DNA from: Girardinichthys multiradiatus
Lineage: Eukaryota; Chordata; Actinopteri; Cyprinodontiformes; Goodeidae
NCBI RefSeq assembly: GCF_021462225.1
Contig: NC_061795.1
Coordinates: forward strand, 3,735,001 to 3,799,000
Direction: 5' to 3'
DNA length: 64,000 nt
The translations under genes and the position numbers were made by a program. The notes beneath the pieces were generated by a model. The model did not search any database. It saw only the letters and a list, made by a program, of their open reading frames with translations, and had not been told where the DNA came from. Each line of letters opens with the position of its first letter. The first letter of the stretch is position 1. This document shows, piece after piece, positions 23,272 to 32,229 of the stretch.

Positions 23272-23752
23272 ATGTGCTCAGTGTGAACCTGCTTTCATCT
23301 GTGAAGAGCACAGGGCACCAGTGGCGAATTTGCCAATCCTGGTGTTCTCTAGCAGATGCCAAGCATCCTGCACAGTGTTGGGCTGTGAGCACAACCCCCA
23401 TTTGTGGACGTTGGGCCCTCGTACCATCCTCATGGAGTCGGGTTCTAACCGTTTGTGCAGACACATGCACATTTGTGGGTTGCTGGAGGTCATTTTGCAG
23501 GGCTCTGGCAGTGCTCCTCCTGTCCCTCCTTGCACAAAGGCGGAGGCAGCGGTCCTGCTGCTGGCTTGTTGCCCTCCTACGGCCTCCTCCACGACTCCTG
23601 TTGTACTGGCCTGTCTCCTGGTAGCGCCTCCAGGCTCTGGACACTACACTGACAGACACAGCAAACCTTCTGGCCACAGCTCGCATTGATGTGCCATCCT
23701 GGATGAGCTGCACTACCTGAGCCACTTGTGTGGGTTGTAGAGTCCGTCTCAT
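23272..23752 (-). pseudogene. Tc1 transposase N-terminal half, truncated
   Basis: The start is chosen at [16 protein letters not shown] (23,752), the usual start for this family. The frame is open upstream to 23,854, but that part is 5' sequence. A helix-turn-helix ([19 protein letters not shown]), a second DNA-binding helix set and an Arg-rich GRRR linker are present. The first catalytic Asp is in [12 protein letters not shown]. The frame ends at STC, where Tc1 sequence meets the L2 tail; the second Asp and the Glu are absent. It is a distinct family from copies A and B. Confidence 0.9.
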
Positions 23753-24057
23753 GCTACCACGAGTGTGAAAGCACCACCAACATGCAAAAGTGACCAAAAC
23801 ATCAGAAAGCATAGGTACTGAGAAGTGGTCTGTGGTCCCCACCTGCAGAACCACTTCTTTATTGAGTGTGTCTTGCTAATCACCAAAGATGTCCCCCTGT
23901 TGTCTATTCCATTTGCACAACAGCTGTGAAATTGATTGTCAATCAGTGTTGCTTCCTAAGTGGACAGTTTGATTTCACAGAAGTTTGATCTACTTGGAGT
24001 TATATTGTGTTGTTTAAATGTTCCCTTTATTTATTTATTTATTTTTTTTGAGCAGTG
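23272..24057 (-). mobile_element. Tc1-family transposon, second family, right half only
   Basis: The minus-strand element begins at its terminal repeat CACTGCTCAAAAAAAATAAA (24,057 downwards, with TA at 24,058-24,059). It runs through the 5' untranslated part and the first half of the transposase, and stops where L2 copy b ends. The missing half is not found on the other side of the L2. Confidence 0.88.
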
Positions 24058-24059
24058 TA

Positions 24060-24533
24060 TTTCATTTTCCATTAAAAATCAGTTTTATAACATAAAATAA
24101 TTTTCATATTAAATTTTTACCTTATAGTTGAAATTATTGTTGAGGCTATTATGTAATTCCAGCAGTTTATTTAATTCAAAATGTCATTATTTAAAATTCA
24201 GCTTTTATTTCAAAAAGCCAGATTTTATTTTATAAGGGTGATTTTTCCCCATGGCCTGTTTATTTCATAATGTCACTTTACAACTGAATGACTGTGGGGC
24301 CAATCAGCGTCAACAGGCTGGACCTGCATTCTCATTGGCTGAGCCTTACACAGAGATTAGTTTCCTGGGTACCTGCTCCCTGAGCAGCTACTGTGCCCGC
24401 TCAAGGTTTAGGAACGATGGTGGAGTTTCTTTAACTTCATTTAGCTCTGGTTACCTTAGCAGATCGAACTGAAGGGAATAATTTATCATATGATGCTATT
24501 CTGAGATGTTTGGATGACATTTTTCAAATGATT
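24060..24533. other. No recognisable feature; left flank of ERV1
   Basis: AT-rich up to 24,250, then ordinary sequence up to the ERV1 target duplication. No gene seen. Confidence 0.5.
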
Positions 24534-24538
24534 GGGAT

Positions 24539-24942
24539 TGTTGGAAAAATGTATAAAAATTATCATTGTTTAAACAAGGTTTATGTTTGACTTTCTACTA
24601 TAGTGAAGATGATTCCTGTGATTGGTTTTAGTGTGTACAAAGGGAGTGGAAAGTTAAGGAACGTGGTCTAGAGTGGATCCCTCTCTGGACATCACATGCT
24701 CATACCATTTATGGGAATGACTGCTTTTTATGTTGAAATCTTTGTAAGAATTGGCTGAACCGATTCCCGCTTTTTGCTTGTAAGAATGTGAGTTGTAAAT
24801 AAAAGACTGGTGCAAGGATTTATTCTGTGTGAGAAGGAAGTCACTGTTTGGCAGACTAGCTCCCCCTTGCAAGTCAAACTTACTTGGTTCACCTTGTGTC
24901 TTATTTTACATTTGTCTGTATTTATAAGCTTTCTAACTAACA
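24539..24942 (+). repeat. ERV1 5' LTR (404 bp)
   Basis: It starts TGTTGGAAAAATG and ends TAACTAACA. It contains AATAAA at 24,798-24,803. About 170 bases (roughly 24,577-24,748) of upstream U3 are present here and absent from the 3' LTR. Confidence 0.93.
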
Positions 24943-24948
24943 TTTATT

Positions 24949-24965
24949 TGGTCCTTCGAGCCGGA
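24949..24965 (+). promoter_or_regulatory. ERV1 primer-binding site, tRNA-Tyr type
   Basis: TGGTCCTTCGAGCCGGA is complementary over 17 of 17 bases to the 3' end of vertebrate tRNA-Tyr (…CCGGCTCGAAGGA plus CCA). It lies six bases after the LTR end. This is where reverse transcription is primed. Confidence 0.88.
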
Positions 24966-25690
24966 GCGCTAGAAATCTGCCGCCCCGGGGCCCAGCGGTG
25001 CGTGTGGGGTTCCTGTCTGTGCAGCCTCCAGAACGTCTGGAGAAAAAAAATCTTGCACAGTGAATTCTGTGTTGGTAACCGCCGAATCAACCGAGGGGCA
25101 CCAGGGGGGTGGATCAACGCCTTTCGAGAGACAGTATGAACGAACGCACAGGTAAGAAAGAACCAACTAAGTACATTAAGAAGAATAAAAATAAATAGGA
25201 GTTTTGAGTTTAGAGGTACTCGTAATTTCCCTTAAGGAAATTCAAAAGCAACCAACTACACGGAAAAAATTCTGAGTTTAAAAAGAAAAGCGCATAAAAA
25301 ACAGAAAACCTAGTCTAGGTGATTTACGCCTATAAGTGATTGTGTGTTGGTGCATGTGTGTGTGTGTGTGTCTGCAGAATCATACGGCACTCTCAGTGAG
25401 ACAACCCGAAACCTTGCTGGTGTTAACATAAAGTTGTTGACAGCTGAGAGGTGTCGTAAGGAATTCTGATTTGGATATTAGGTGCCATCATATCTCAGTC
25501 TAAAACTCCTGCATTCTCCGAGATTAGAACTCAAAGCGGAGTCTGAATAATAATAAACTAGAGTAAATAGGATAAAAGTATATATAATAAAGCACAGAGA
25601 ATAAAATAAAAAGCGCTAATATAAATTAATAGAAGTAGAACTCAGTTCTTAATAATAGTTTTTAATAGATATTAAAAAAAAACTCTTAAA
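24966..25690 (+). other. ERV1 leader with splice donor
   Basis: A non-coding leader between the primer site and gag. A strong donor-like CAG|GTAAGA lies at 25,149-25,157, suited to making spliced env mRNA. A (TG)n run occurs at about 25,350-25,371. Confidence 0.6.
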
Positions 25691-26620
25691 ATGGGGAACT
25701 GTTTCCGGAAGCAGCCCTCTTTAGAAGGAGATGTAAAGTTTATGCACTCAAAAGATCCAGATACAGCAAAGATTAAGATTTTAAAGGACATCTTCCGGTT
25801 CCTGCTTGCACCCATTTGGTACAGAGATTACAACAGAAAGACAAACTTAGGAAAAAGAAAAAACCCAGTCAAACATAAAAAAAAAAATAATTGCTGAAGC
25901 TCATAAAAGAAAGGCAGGGAATGATAAAAAGACCAAGGAGGTTTATATAGCAGTTGCCAGACACTGGAGTAGTAAGGGGGAGGGGCAGGCAGCCCTGCGA
26001 CAGGGCATGAACCCTCAACGCCTTTGGGACAAATAACTGAAGAGGCATCACCATATTCACCATTAGTTTTTCCGACTTCACAAACTATGAGAGAGGGATC
26101 CCCAAATTTAATAACCAGCTCCTCGGTAGCAAAAATACTAGGCGGAGAAAACAGGCAATTAAACTGAATGGCCTCAATGATACTGCTGATGACAGTCCCT
26201 ATAAACAGCAGTTCAAAAATGTCCTCCAGGAAAATGCTTTACCTGAGATTCGAAACTGGGTCACAAAACATAATATTGATCTACCCACCTGCTCGGTTAC
26301 CAGTTTGCAGAACTGGGCAATGTATGCTGAAAAAGGTGGTTAGTGGAATGCATGAACAACCCCCTACTGATACCTTCTATGCTGAAGATGACATATTTTA
26401 TGCAGGACCAGTAGGTAGGGGGAGGGGTCGAATGAGAGAAGTTTTCAGGGGAAATGGAGGCCTTAGAGGGCGTGGTTGGAGGCAAATGACGGTAGAGATG
26501 ATAGGCATTGCAGCAGCATACATGGATAATCTGAGATCCTCTCTATATGCAACAGTATATATCAGTCTACATAAAATATTAATAACTTCAACTATGTGAA
26601 ACAACAGACTAATATAATAA
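25691..26620 (+). pseudogene. ERV1 gag remains
   Basis: The frame starts MGNCFRKQPS, with Gly2 suited to N-myristoylation, as in retroviral matrix proteins, followed by LEGDVKFMHSKD. The latter pairs with LEGEVKFMENY in ERV2. The first open stretch ends at 25,897 and the frame breaks. Capsid-like remains continue in other frames to about 26,330. An Arg/Gly-rich tract (VGRGRGRMREVFRG, about 26,410-26,490) looks like a nucleocapsid without a zinc knuckle. Gag would build the particle. Several stops make it inactive. Confidence 0.7.
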
Positions 26621-27083
26621 TGAAATTGTTTTAACAGGTGATGCTCATCCAGGAGGAATGCAGTGTTCTAGGAAATGCAGTTAATTTATTAACAATAAAT
26701 TTTTCTTCAACAGGTGGAAGCTGGAGAAATAACATCACACTGTGTGGACGTTTTGTTGACAAATCATTGGTTGGATCCATGAAACATTATGTGCACAGAC
26801 CAAATGACCAAGGTTCTGACTGACTTATGAACCTCACTGACCTGACAATGATAACTTGACACTTCTCCAGACTGGACGGACCCAAAAAACAACACCTTCA
26901 AGGTGGACCCCACAAACACCACCTTATTGATCCTTGGTGGATAAAAAAGAATTGAAGCATTCAAAACAGACCTAGTGGAAACAAAAGGGGTTATGAGAAA
27001 ACAATGTGCACTTTAAAAAATATAAAAAGAAAATTATTTGGGAATTTTTGTAAATGAAATTGCTCTGATAGAGAAGTATCTTA

Positions 27084-27208
27084 GTACATTTATTTGTACA
27101 GCACATTGCAGGCAGGGCAATTCAAAGTACTTTACATTATAAAAACACAAAATCCTAAAAAAGCATCAAATGGATGTTCATGACAGCAATGAGGGAAAAG
27201 TTGTCAGT
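27084..27208 (-). repeat. Retroelement tail inserted in ERV1
   Basis: The stretch TTTATTTGTACAGCACATT...AATTCAAAGTACTTTACATT is the antisense of a common teleost LINE/SINE 3' tail. It is absent from the matching place in ERV2, which shows it was inserted after the two copies separated. Confidence 0.65.
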
Positions 27209-27698
27209 GTGTGAATGTGTGTGACTGGAAATGATTGATTTCATTAAAGAGTGTCTTTGAGGGACTTTTAAAAGCGCTAATAAAAGTCTGATGTTCTTAT
27301 GATCATTGCCAAACTTTTACCTCTATAAGGTTTCCAGATTTTTTTTTCCAAAATAATATGAAGATAGTAAAGGTTCTACCTGAATTGAAATACTGATAAA
27401 CATAAGAAAACTATAGACCTGTCTTCAATTTACGAAATTATTTTACAAATATAGTAATTAAATTTTTTGTGTGGCCAATGTCTGTCAATTTTGACAGTTT
27501 TTGTGAAATGTTTGCTTTATGTTGTGTAATAATTAGGGTATATGTGCATGATAATAATTAAAGCCTATAAGTGCAAGTCTGATCCTTAGCAGTACCATAA
27601 TTATTAGGTCAATTTTTATGGTGAAAAAACAGGATTTTAACAGATGTTTGGACTTTTTCCTGTCAGGTTCAGAATGATCAAATTAGATTTAAAATTGA

Positions 27699-28088
27699 AC
27701 ATAAGGTGAAATGTGAGGGCTGCACGGTGGCGCAGTTGGTAGCACTGTTGCCTTGCAGCAAGAAGATCCTGGGTTTGATTCCCAGCCTGGGGTCTTTCTG
27801 CATGGAGTTTGCATGTTCTCCCCGTGCATGCGTGGGTTCTCACCGGGTACTCCGGCTTCCTCCCACAGTCCAAAGACATGCCTGTTAGGTTAATTGGTCA
27901 CTCTAAATTGCCCTTAGGTGTATGAATGAGTGTGTGCTTGGTTGTTTGTGTGTTGCCCTGCGATGGACTGGCGACATGTCCAGGATGTACCCCGCCTCCC
28001 GCCCATAGACTGCTGGAGATAGGCACCAGCTCCCCCGTGACCCACTATGGAATAAGCGGTAGAAAATGACTGACATAAGGTGAAATGT
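27699..28088 (+). repeat. SINE-like element (GCACGGTGGCGCAGT head) with 16-bp target duplication
   Basis: Body 27,715-28,072. It has a head GGCTGCACGGTGGCGCAGTT, a B-box-like TGGGTTTGATTCCCAG and the conserved GGAGTTTGCATGTTCTCCCC and GCCCTGCGATGGACTGGCGA blocks known throughout teleosts. It is flanked by ACATAAGGTGAAATGT on both sides (27,699-27,714 and 28,073-28,088). ERV2 has the empty site at about 51,415-51,430. An antisense partial copy lies at 57,845-58,070. Confidence 0.88.
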
Positions 28089-28659
28089 ACCTTAACAGAA
28101 TTACTGGACTGGATTGAAATTGAGAAAACTTGAGTTAATTGAAATAAACTTTAGTTATTTGAAATAAATACAAAGTGTAATTAAAAAGGGAAGAGCTATA
28201 GATGACTAAAACTGTACAGGTGTGTTTATAAAACTGGGTAAGACAAACTAAGATTATAAGACATAACATGCTCTTCATTTTTGTGTTCATCAGTTTTATT
28301 AAGCCTTCTAAACTGATGAGGAGTGAGGTTTTTTTTAGAACTAATGAAACCTAAAGTAAACCAAGCATTATTAAAATAATAGCAACTAACAGAAATAGTG
28401 ACCTCACTCTTTAATATAATGAGGACTTACTGCATTTAAAAAAAATAGATTAGAATAGATGCATCTAAATAAAGCTAAATTAGAATAGATTATTCAGAGC
28501 TGTTATAATCTTGCTGATGAATACAAAATGTGTTATTGGAACCAGATGATTAAAAAGAGAGCAATGTTATCATGGCCAAAGAGAAACATTTGCAGGAAAG
28601 ATCAAATAAAATATTATTTAACCTTGTCTATCATGACACCATACAGGGTTTATTAATAT

Positions 28660-28870
28660 CTTGGACAGCACATATTATGTATGGAAAGAAATAAAAATAA
28701 AGGTATAATTGGCAGCACAATGGATAGATGCAGAGTTATTACTGAAATTATTAGATGCTGTGCTGTTACCAGCTAAATTAGTTGAGGATAAATGTGAAGG
28801 GATTACTAGATGCCCTGAAGGAAATCTTATATTACTTAAATCAATGTTTCAATGAATTGTGAGCCATGTG
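28660..28870 (+). pseudogene. ERV1 pol remains, RNase H end
   Basis: A degraded frame includes WIDAELLLKLLDAVLLPAK, comparable with the C-terminal RNase H segment of class I retroviruses (the L-L-x-A-x-x-L-P-K motif) that precedes integrase. RT and the RNase H catalytic Asp/Glu residues are not visible upstream. Broken by stops. Confidence 0.5.
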
Positions 28871-28979
28871 CAGAGCCATGTCTCAACAGGAGGGTAGTAG
28901 TTTACTACATATGGATTTAATAATTAATATTTACTAAACAACATTTTTTTTTTGTGCATCTTGTTTGACATGTCTGAAA

Positions 28980-29790
28980 CATTACCCCCAAGGAAATTTT
29001 TCCTTGCAAAGGACCAGATGCTATAACAGTGGCAAAAAGGACTACCTACATTTGGAATTCCAAGAAGGATTTATAGTGATAATGGAATATATACACTTTT
29101 GGTAACAAGGTCATACAAGAACTTGGTAAATGTTTCAAGATTGACCTGAAAATATAATGTAGCTATCACCCCCAAGTGCAGGGCTGGTAGAGATAACAAA
29201 TGGGACAGTTAAAAGGAAGCTTAGGAAGACAATGGAAGAAACAGAAAGAAATTAGGTTGAATGTTTAGATGTAGTAAAACTTAATATGAGGATAACCCCA
29301 TCAGCTCAGGATGGATTAAGACCTTTTGAAATAATACATGGCAGACCTTATTACAATCCTGATCTTCAAAAAGACCTAAAAGGTTCACAAAAAGAGGCAA
29401 CGTTAGCAGATTACATGATGAAGGCATTACAGTTTAGAGACATATAAAATGTTAATAATCTGCCAAATGATGTTTCTACAGGTCCCTGATGACGTGAAAG
29501 AAGGTGACTGGGTGCTGATTATCAGAATCAGAATCAGAATCAGCTTTATTGCCAAGTTCGTACATACAAACAAGGAATTTTACTCCGGTACACTTTGCTC
29601 TTTGGTTTTGGATTAATGGATTAAGACCATTAAGAAGAAAGCATGGTCTGATCCAAAGTGAGAGGGTCCATTCCAAGTGTTATTGACAACTCCTACCACT
29701 GTGAAAATCCAAGAGGGGGCTACTTATACAAAGTACACTGTAACAGGTGAGCCTTTCAGTCTTTCCACTCAGGCTGGAAATGATAAAGTC
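28980..29790 (+). pseudogene. ERV1 integrase remains, with an inserted LINE tail
   Basis: Integrase joins viral DNA to the host genome. Visible: FGIPRRIYSDNG (second catalytic Asp block, about 29,058-29,093), the following YHPQ...G block, a C-terminal core with GLRPFEIIHGRP (about 29,310-29,346), and the SH3-like end with WVLI and, after the insert, a GPFQVLLTTPT-type block. The ERV2 integrase at 49,165-49,849 has the same blocks. An insert at 29,522-29,610 splits the C-terminal domain. There are several stops; the frame is not restored here. Confidence 0.75.
29517..29615 (-). repeat. LINE 3' tail inserted in ERV1 integrase
   Basis: Starts (TCAGAA)n CAGCTTTATTGCCAAGTTCG; body 29,522-29,610, flanked by GATTA on both sides (29,517-29,521 and 29,611-29,615). 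It is the reverse of the tail at 10,298-10,368. Confidence 0.8.
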
Positions 29791-29911
29791 TGACTACAAA
29801 GAGGTTGTCGCCATCTAGTGGAGGCTTCGTCTCAAGGTCAATAAAGATGCCAACGATCTTTCCTAGCCTTTAGGGGTGAGAGAGAGACTGATAGGTAAAT
29901 CTAAAGGAAAG

Positions 29912-31167
29912 ATGTTGTTGAAACATTTAATTTTGTTTTTCATGTGTGTCCTATAAATTACTTGTTTGAGACTAACAGCTGGTACCAATATGAAAAATTG
30001 TAACCAAGTCCAGAAACATTTCTGGTTGTTATGTATGCACAGAACTTCCTATCTCTTCCAACCAGCCCAGGTTGACAGCTAGACCAGTACCAGCGCCAAG
30101 AGATGAGTGTTTATCAGAAACAGCGTTTCTGGTGTCAGTACCAGTTTCTGCGTGTTAATGGGTAATGCAACATTTTACAACTGTGATGTTACAGAGTTTA
30201 AACAGTTTAATGTTACAACTCCTGTGTCCAATTATGTGGAGCTTCTTGCAGGTTCCTATTTTTTTCATTGTGTTTTGGGCACCGGTTGCATCCCAGTGGG
30301 GACTATTCCAATGCGCATGTGTAACACGATTTATTATTATTCTTTACACCAAGCTGGACCAGGGGGAAAGGTCCATGATCTAAAAGGCACTTATGCAATA
30401 GATAGGTTTCACTGGATGTGTGGAACTGCCATTTATTTGCATTTGCCTCTAAGTTGGAGTGATGTATGTGCACCTGTTTATGTCACTGTTCAAATTTATG
30501 TCATTTCAGTTCAACGTTCTCTAAAAAGGGAACTCCGTGTGAAGCCACATGAGGAATTTAAGCATAGATCAACAGGAAATAAGATTTTGCTAAGTTTATT
30601 CCCATGGTTGGGAGTAGGAAAGAACATGCTTAGATTAGAAACTATAGATTATCGACCGGGACTGTTTGTTAATGCAACCACAGAAGCTCTTACAGAACTG
30701 TTCACAGAAGTCACAGCTCTTCGAACCGTGATGTTCCAGAACAGAATGGTTTTGGACCTGCTGACGGCCTCGGTTGGGGTAGTTTGCGTTCTCCTGAACG
30801 AGACCTGCTGCACCTACATGAAACCAACGGCGAAGATGGACAAAGAGTGAGCGATGCTATATGCCAATTAAATGAAATTAAAAGGGGTATGCAGCAGGAT
30901 GTCCATCCTGGCCGAAGAAGCCTTTCTTCGTGGCTAACTTCTGGACCGTGGTGGCAACTACTTTTGAAAATCTTGACCCCTGTCAACGCTGTGTTATTGT
31001 TGTTTTCTTTTACTCTGTGTGTTATTCCCTGTATCAGAGCAATGATATTAAGGATGGTTGGAAGAATTTTTAATACAATGTTGTCCCAGGATTACAAGCT
31101 TCTGAACAAGAACCAAGACTATGATGACATTATGGAGGAGGCATCACTAAACTTAACAATAGTTTAA
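29912..31167 (+). pseudogene. ERV1 envelope glycoprotein remains
   Basis: Retroviral Env: SU binds a receptor, TM fuses membranes. A hydrophobic start (MLLKHLILFFMCVL, 29,912) is in frame with the 247-aa open stretch 30,107-30,850 but is cut off by stops, including one straight after it and others before 30,107. SU has several Asn-X-Ser/Thr sites and Cys pairs (around 30,290-30,480, with YAIDRFHWMCGTAIYL). TM has the heptad region, an immunosuppressive-domain-like QNRMVLDLL segment, and CX6CC at 30,785-30,811. A frameshift at about 30,812-30,850 moves the rest into another frame (to 31,167), which carries the transmembrane helix (VLLLFSFTLCVIPCI) and the cytoplasmic tail. CX6CC is typical of class I (gamma/epsilon-like) Env. 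Not functional. Confidence 0.85.
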
Positions 31168-31238
31168 TGTTTAATGAGGTGTGCGGATAAAGCTTTTGGA
31201 AGTGTATACATGGATGTGTTATTAAACTAATCAATAAT

Positions 31239-31252
31239 AAACAGGAGGGAAT
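31239..31252 (+). promoter_or_regulatory. ERV1 polypurine tract
   Basis: AAACAGGAGGGAAT directly precedes the 3' LTR; it would prime plus-strand synthesis. ERV2 has AAAAGGAGGGAC at the equivalent place. Confidence 0.8.
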
Positions 31253-31492
31253 TGTTGGAAAAATGTATAAAAATTATCATTGTTTAGTTTAAGAATTGGC
31301 TCAACCGATTCCCGCTTTTTGCTTATAAGAATGTGAGTTGTAAATAAAGGGCTGGTGCAAGGATTTATTCTTTGTGAAAAGGAAGTCGCTGTTTGGCAGA
31401 GGATTAGCTCACCCTTGCAATTCAAACTTATTTGGTTCATCTGTGCCTTATTCATACACTTGTCTGTGTTTATCAGCTTTCTAACTCTAACA
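31253..31492 (+). repeat. ERV1 3' LTR (240 bp, deleted)
   Basis: It matches the 5' LTR at both ends (TGTTGGAAAAATGTATAAAA and TTCTAAC...AACA) but lacks about 170 bases of U3. The aligned part differs at about 15-20 of some 205 positions by eye, so the provirus is old. Confidence 0.92.
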
Positions 31493-31497
31493 GGGAT

Positions 31498-32045
31498 GAT
31501 AACTGCTCTCCAGAACGTTAGCACCGATGACGCCATTGTGGATACCCTAAGAGCCATTGAGAACCGTGTCCGAATGGAAAATGCAGAGCACAGCACCCAA
31601 GACTTTAGTGGTGTCTGGCATAACCATCGGGGTTATTGCTGTTATGTTTTCTGTGTCATCCAGCACAGTTCACTGCGGTCAAATGAGCCGAGAGTCATGC
31701 CAGTCGACATTAGCTCTCTTTTAAAAATTAGCTTCGCGCATACAAGGTGCATTACGATAATAGAGCAGACCAGATGCCAATCCAGGCAACGGTTGAGAAA
31801 TTAAGAGGAAAACCGAAAAGTAACCTTAAGAACATTTACATTAATGACATATTTAGAACTTTCACATACAAGTTTATGTAAAAAATAAATATTTAATAAT
31901 TTTACTGTAGATTTCTGGACAAATAACACGTCAAAGTACCTACTAATGCTTATCTGTTATATAATTTTGTGTCATTTTCAGCAATTTATTTTTCCAGAAT
32001 CATGAGAGGTGACAACACAATCTTTTCAGATCATGTCAGAGGGTC
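31498..32045. other. Right flank of ERV1; nothing recognised
   Basis: A frame starts inside the LTR and runs to 31,804 (149 aa in total), but the part after the LTR has no recognised motif. Confidence 0.4.
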
Positions 32046-32049
32046 ATCT

Positions 32050-32225
32050 ATACCAGTGTTTCCCAACCCTGCTCCTCAAGTACCCCTGCCCTACATGTTA
32101 TAGATGTGGATCTGTTCCAGTACACCATATTTATATGATTGCATGACCTCGGCAGCCATCAGGGCTGTGGAAACCCGATAATCACTTTCATTTAAGTCAG
32201 GTGTGAGGAGGTTATATCATAAGGA
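32050..32225 (+). repeat. Common teleost interspersed repeat
   Basis: It begins AGTGTTTCCCAACCCTGCTC and continues through GTACACCATATTT...ATGATTGCATGACCTC to TCAGGTGTGAGGAG. This matches the pattern of a very common short teleost repeat. The right end is truncated. Confidence 0.6.
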
Positions 32226-32229
32226 TTAC

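Larger units (their letters stand above)
26638..28640 (+). other. ERV1 non-coding block between gag and pol, shared with ERV2
   Basis: About 1.2 kb without coding sequence, once two insertions (27,084-27,208 and 27,715-28,072) are set aside. Segments 26,640-27,010, 27,209-27,400 and 28,073-28,300 align with the reverse complement of ERV2 at 51,950-52,280, 51,710-51,860 and 51,230-51,430, in the same order. The middle segment (GTGTGTGAATGTGTGTGA...AAAGCGCTAATAAA) resembles the 3' tail of teleost L2 or V-SINE elements, suggesting capture by the ERV ancestor. The start (GATGCTCATCCAGGAGGAATG) also resembles L2 tail sequence at 3,609. Confidence 0.7.
24534..31497 (+). mobile_element. Endogenous retrovirus ERV1 (provirus-like, defective)
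   Basis: A full provirus outline: target duplication GGGAT (24,534-24,538 and 31,493-31,497), 5' LTR, a 17-base tRNA-Tyr primer site, leader with splice donor, gag remains, a non-coding block, RNase H and integrase remains, a longer env pseudogene, a purine tract and a 3' LTR. No protease or RT catalytic core is visible. The TM subunit with CX6CC points to a gamma/epsilon-like (class I) lineage. Two or three later retroelement insertions lie inside it. The same family as ERV2 at 47.8 kb. Inactive: stops and frameshifts in every gene. Confidence 0.93.

Noticed and set aside
31355..31804. 149-aa frame crossing the ERV1 3' LTR into the flank
   Set aside because: It starts inside the LTR; the flanking part has no recognised motif.
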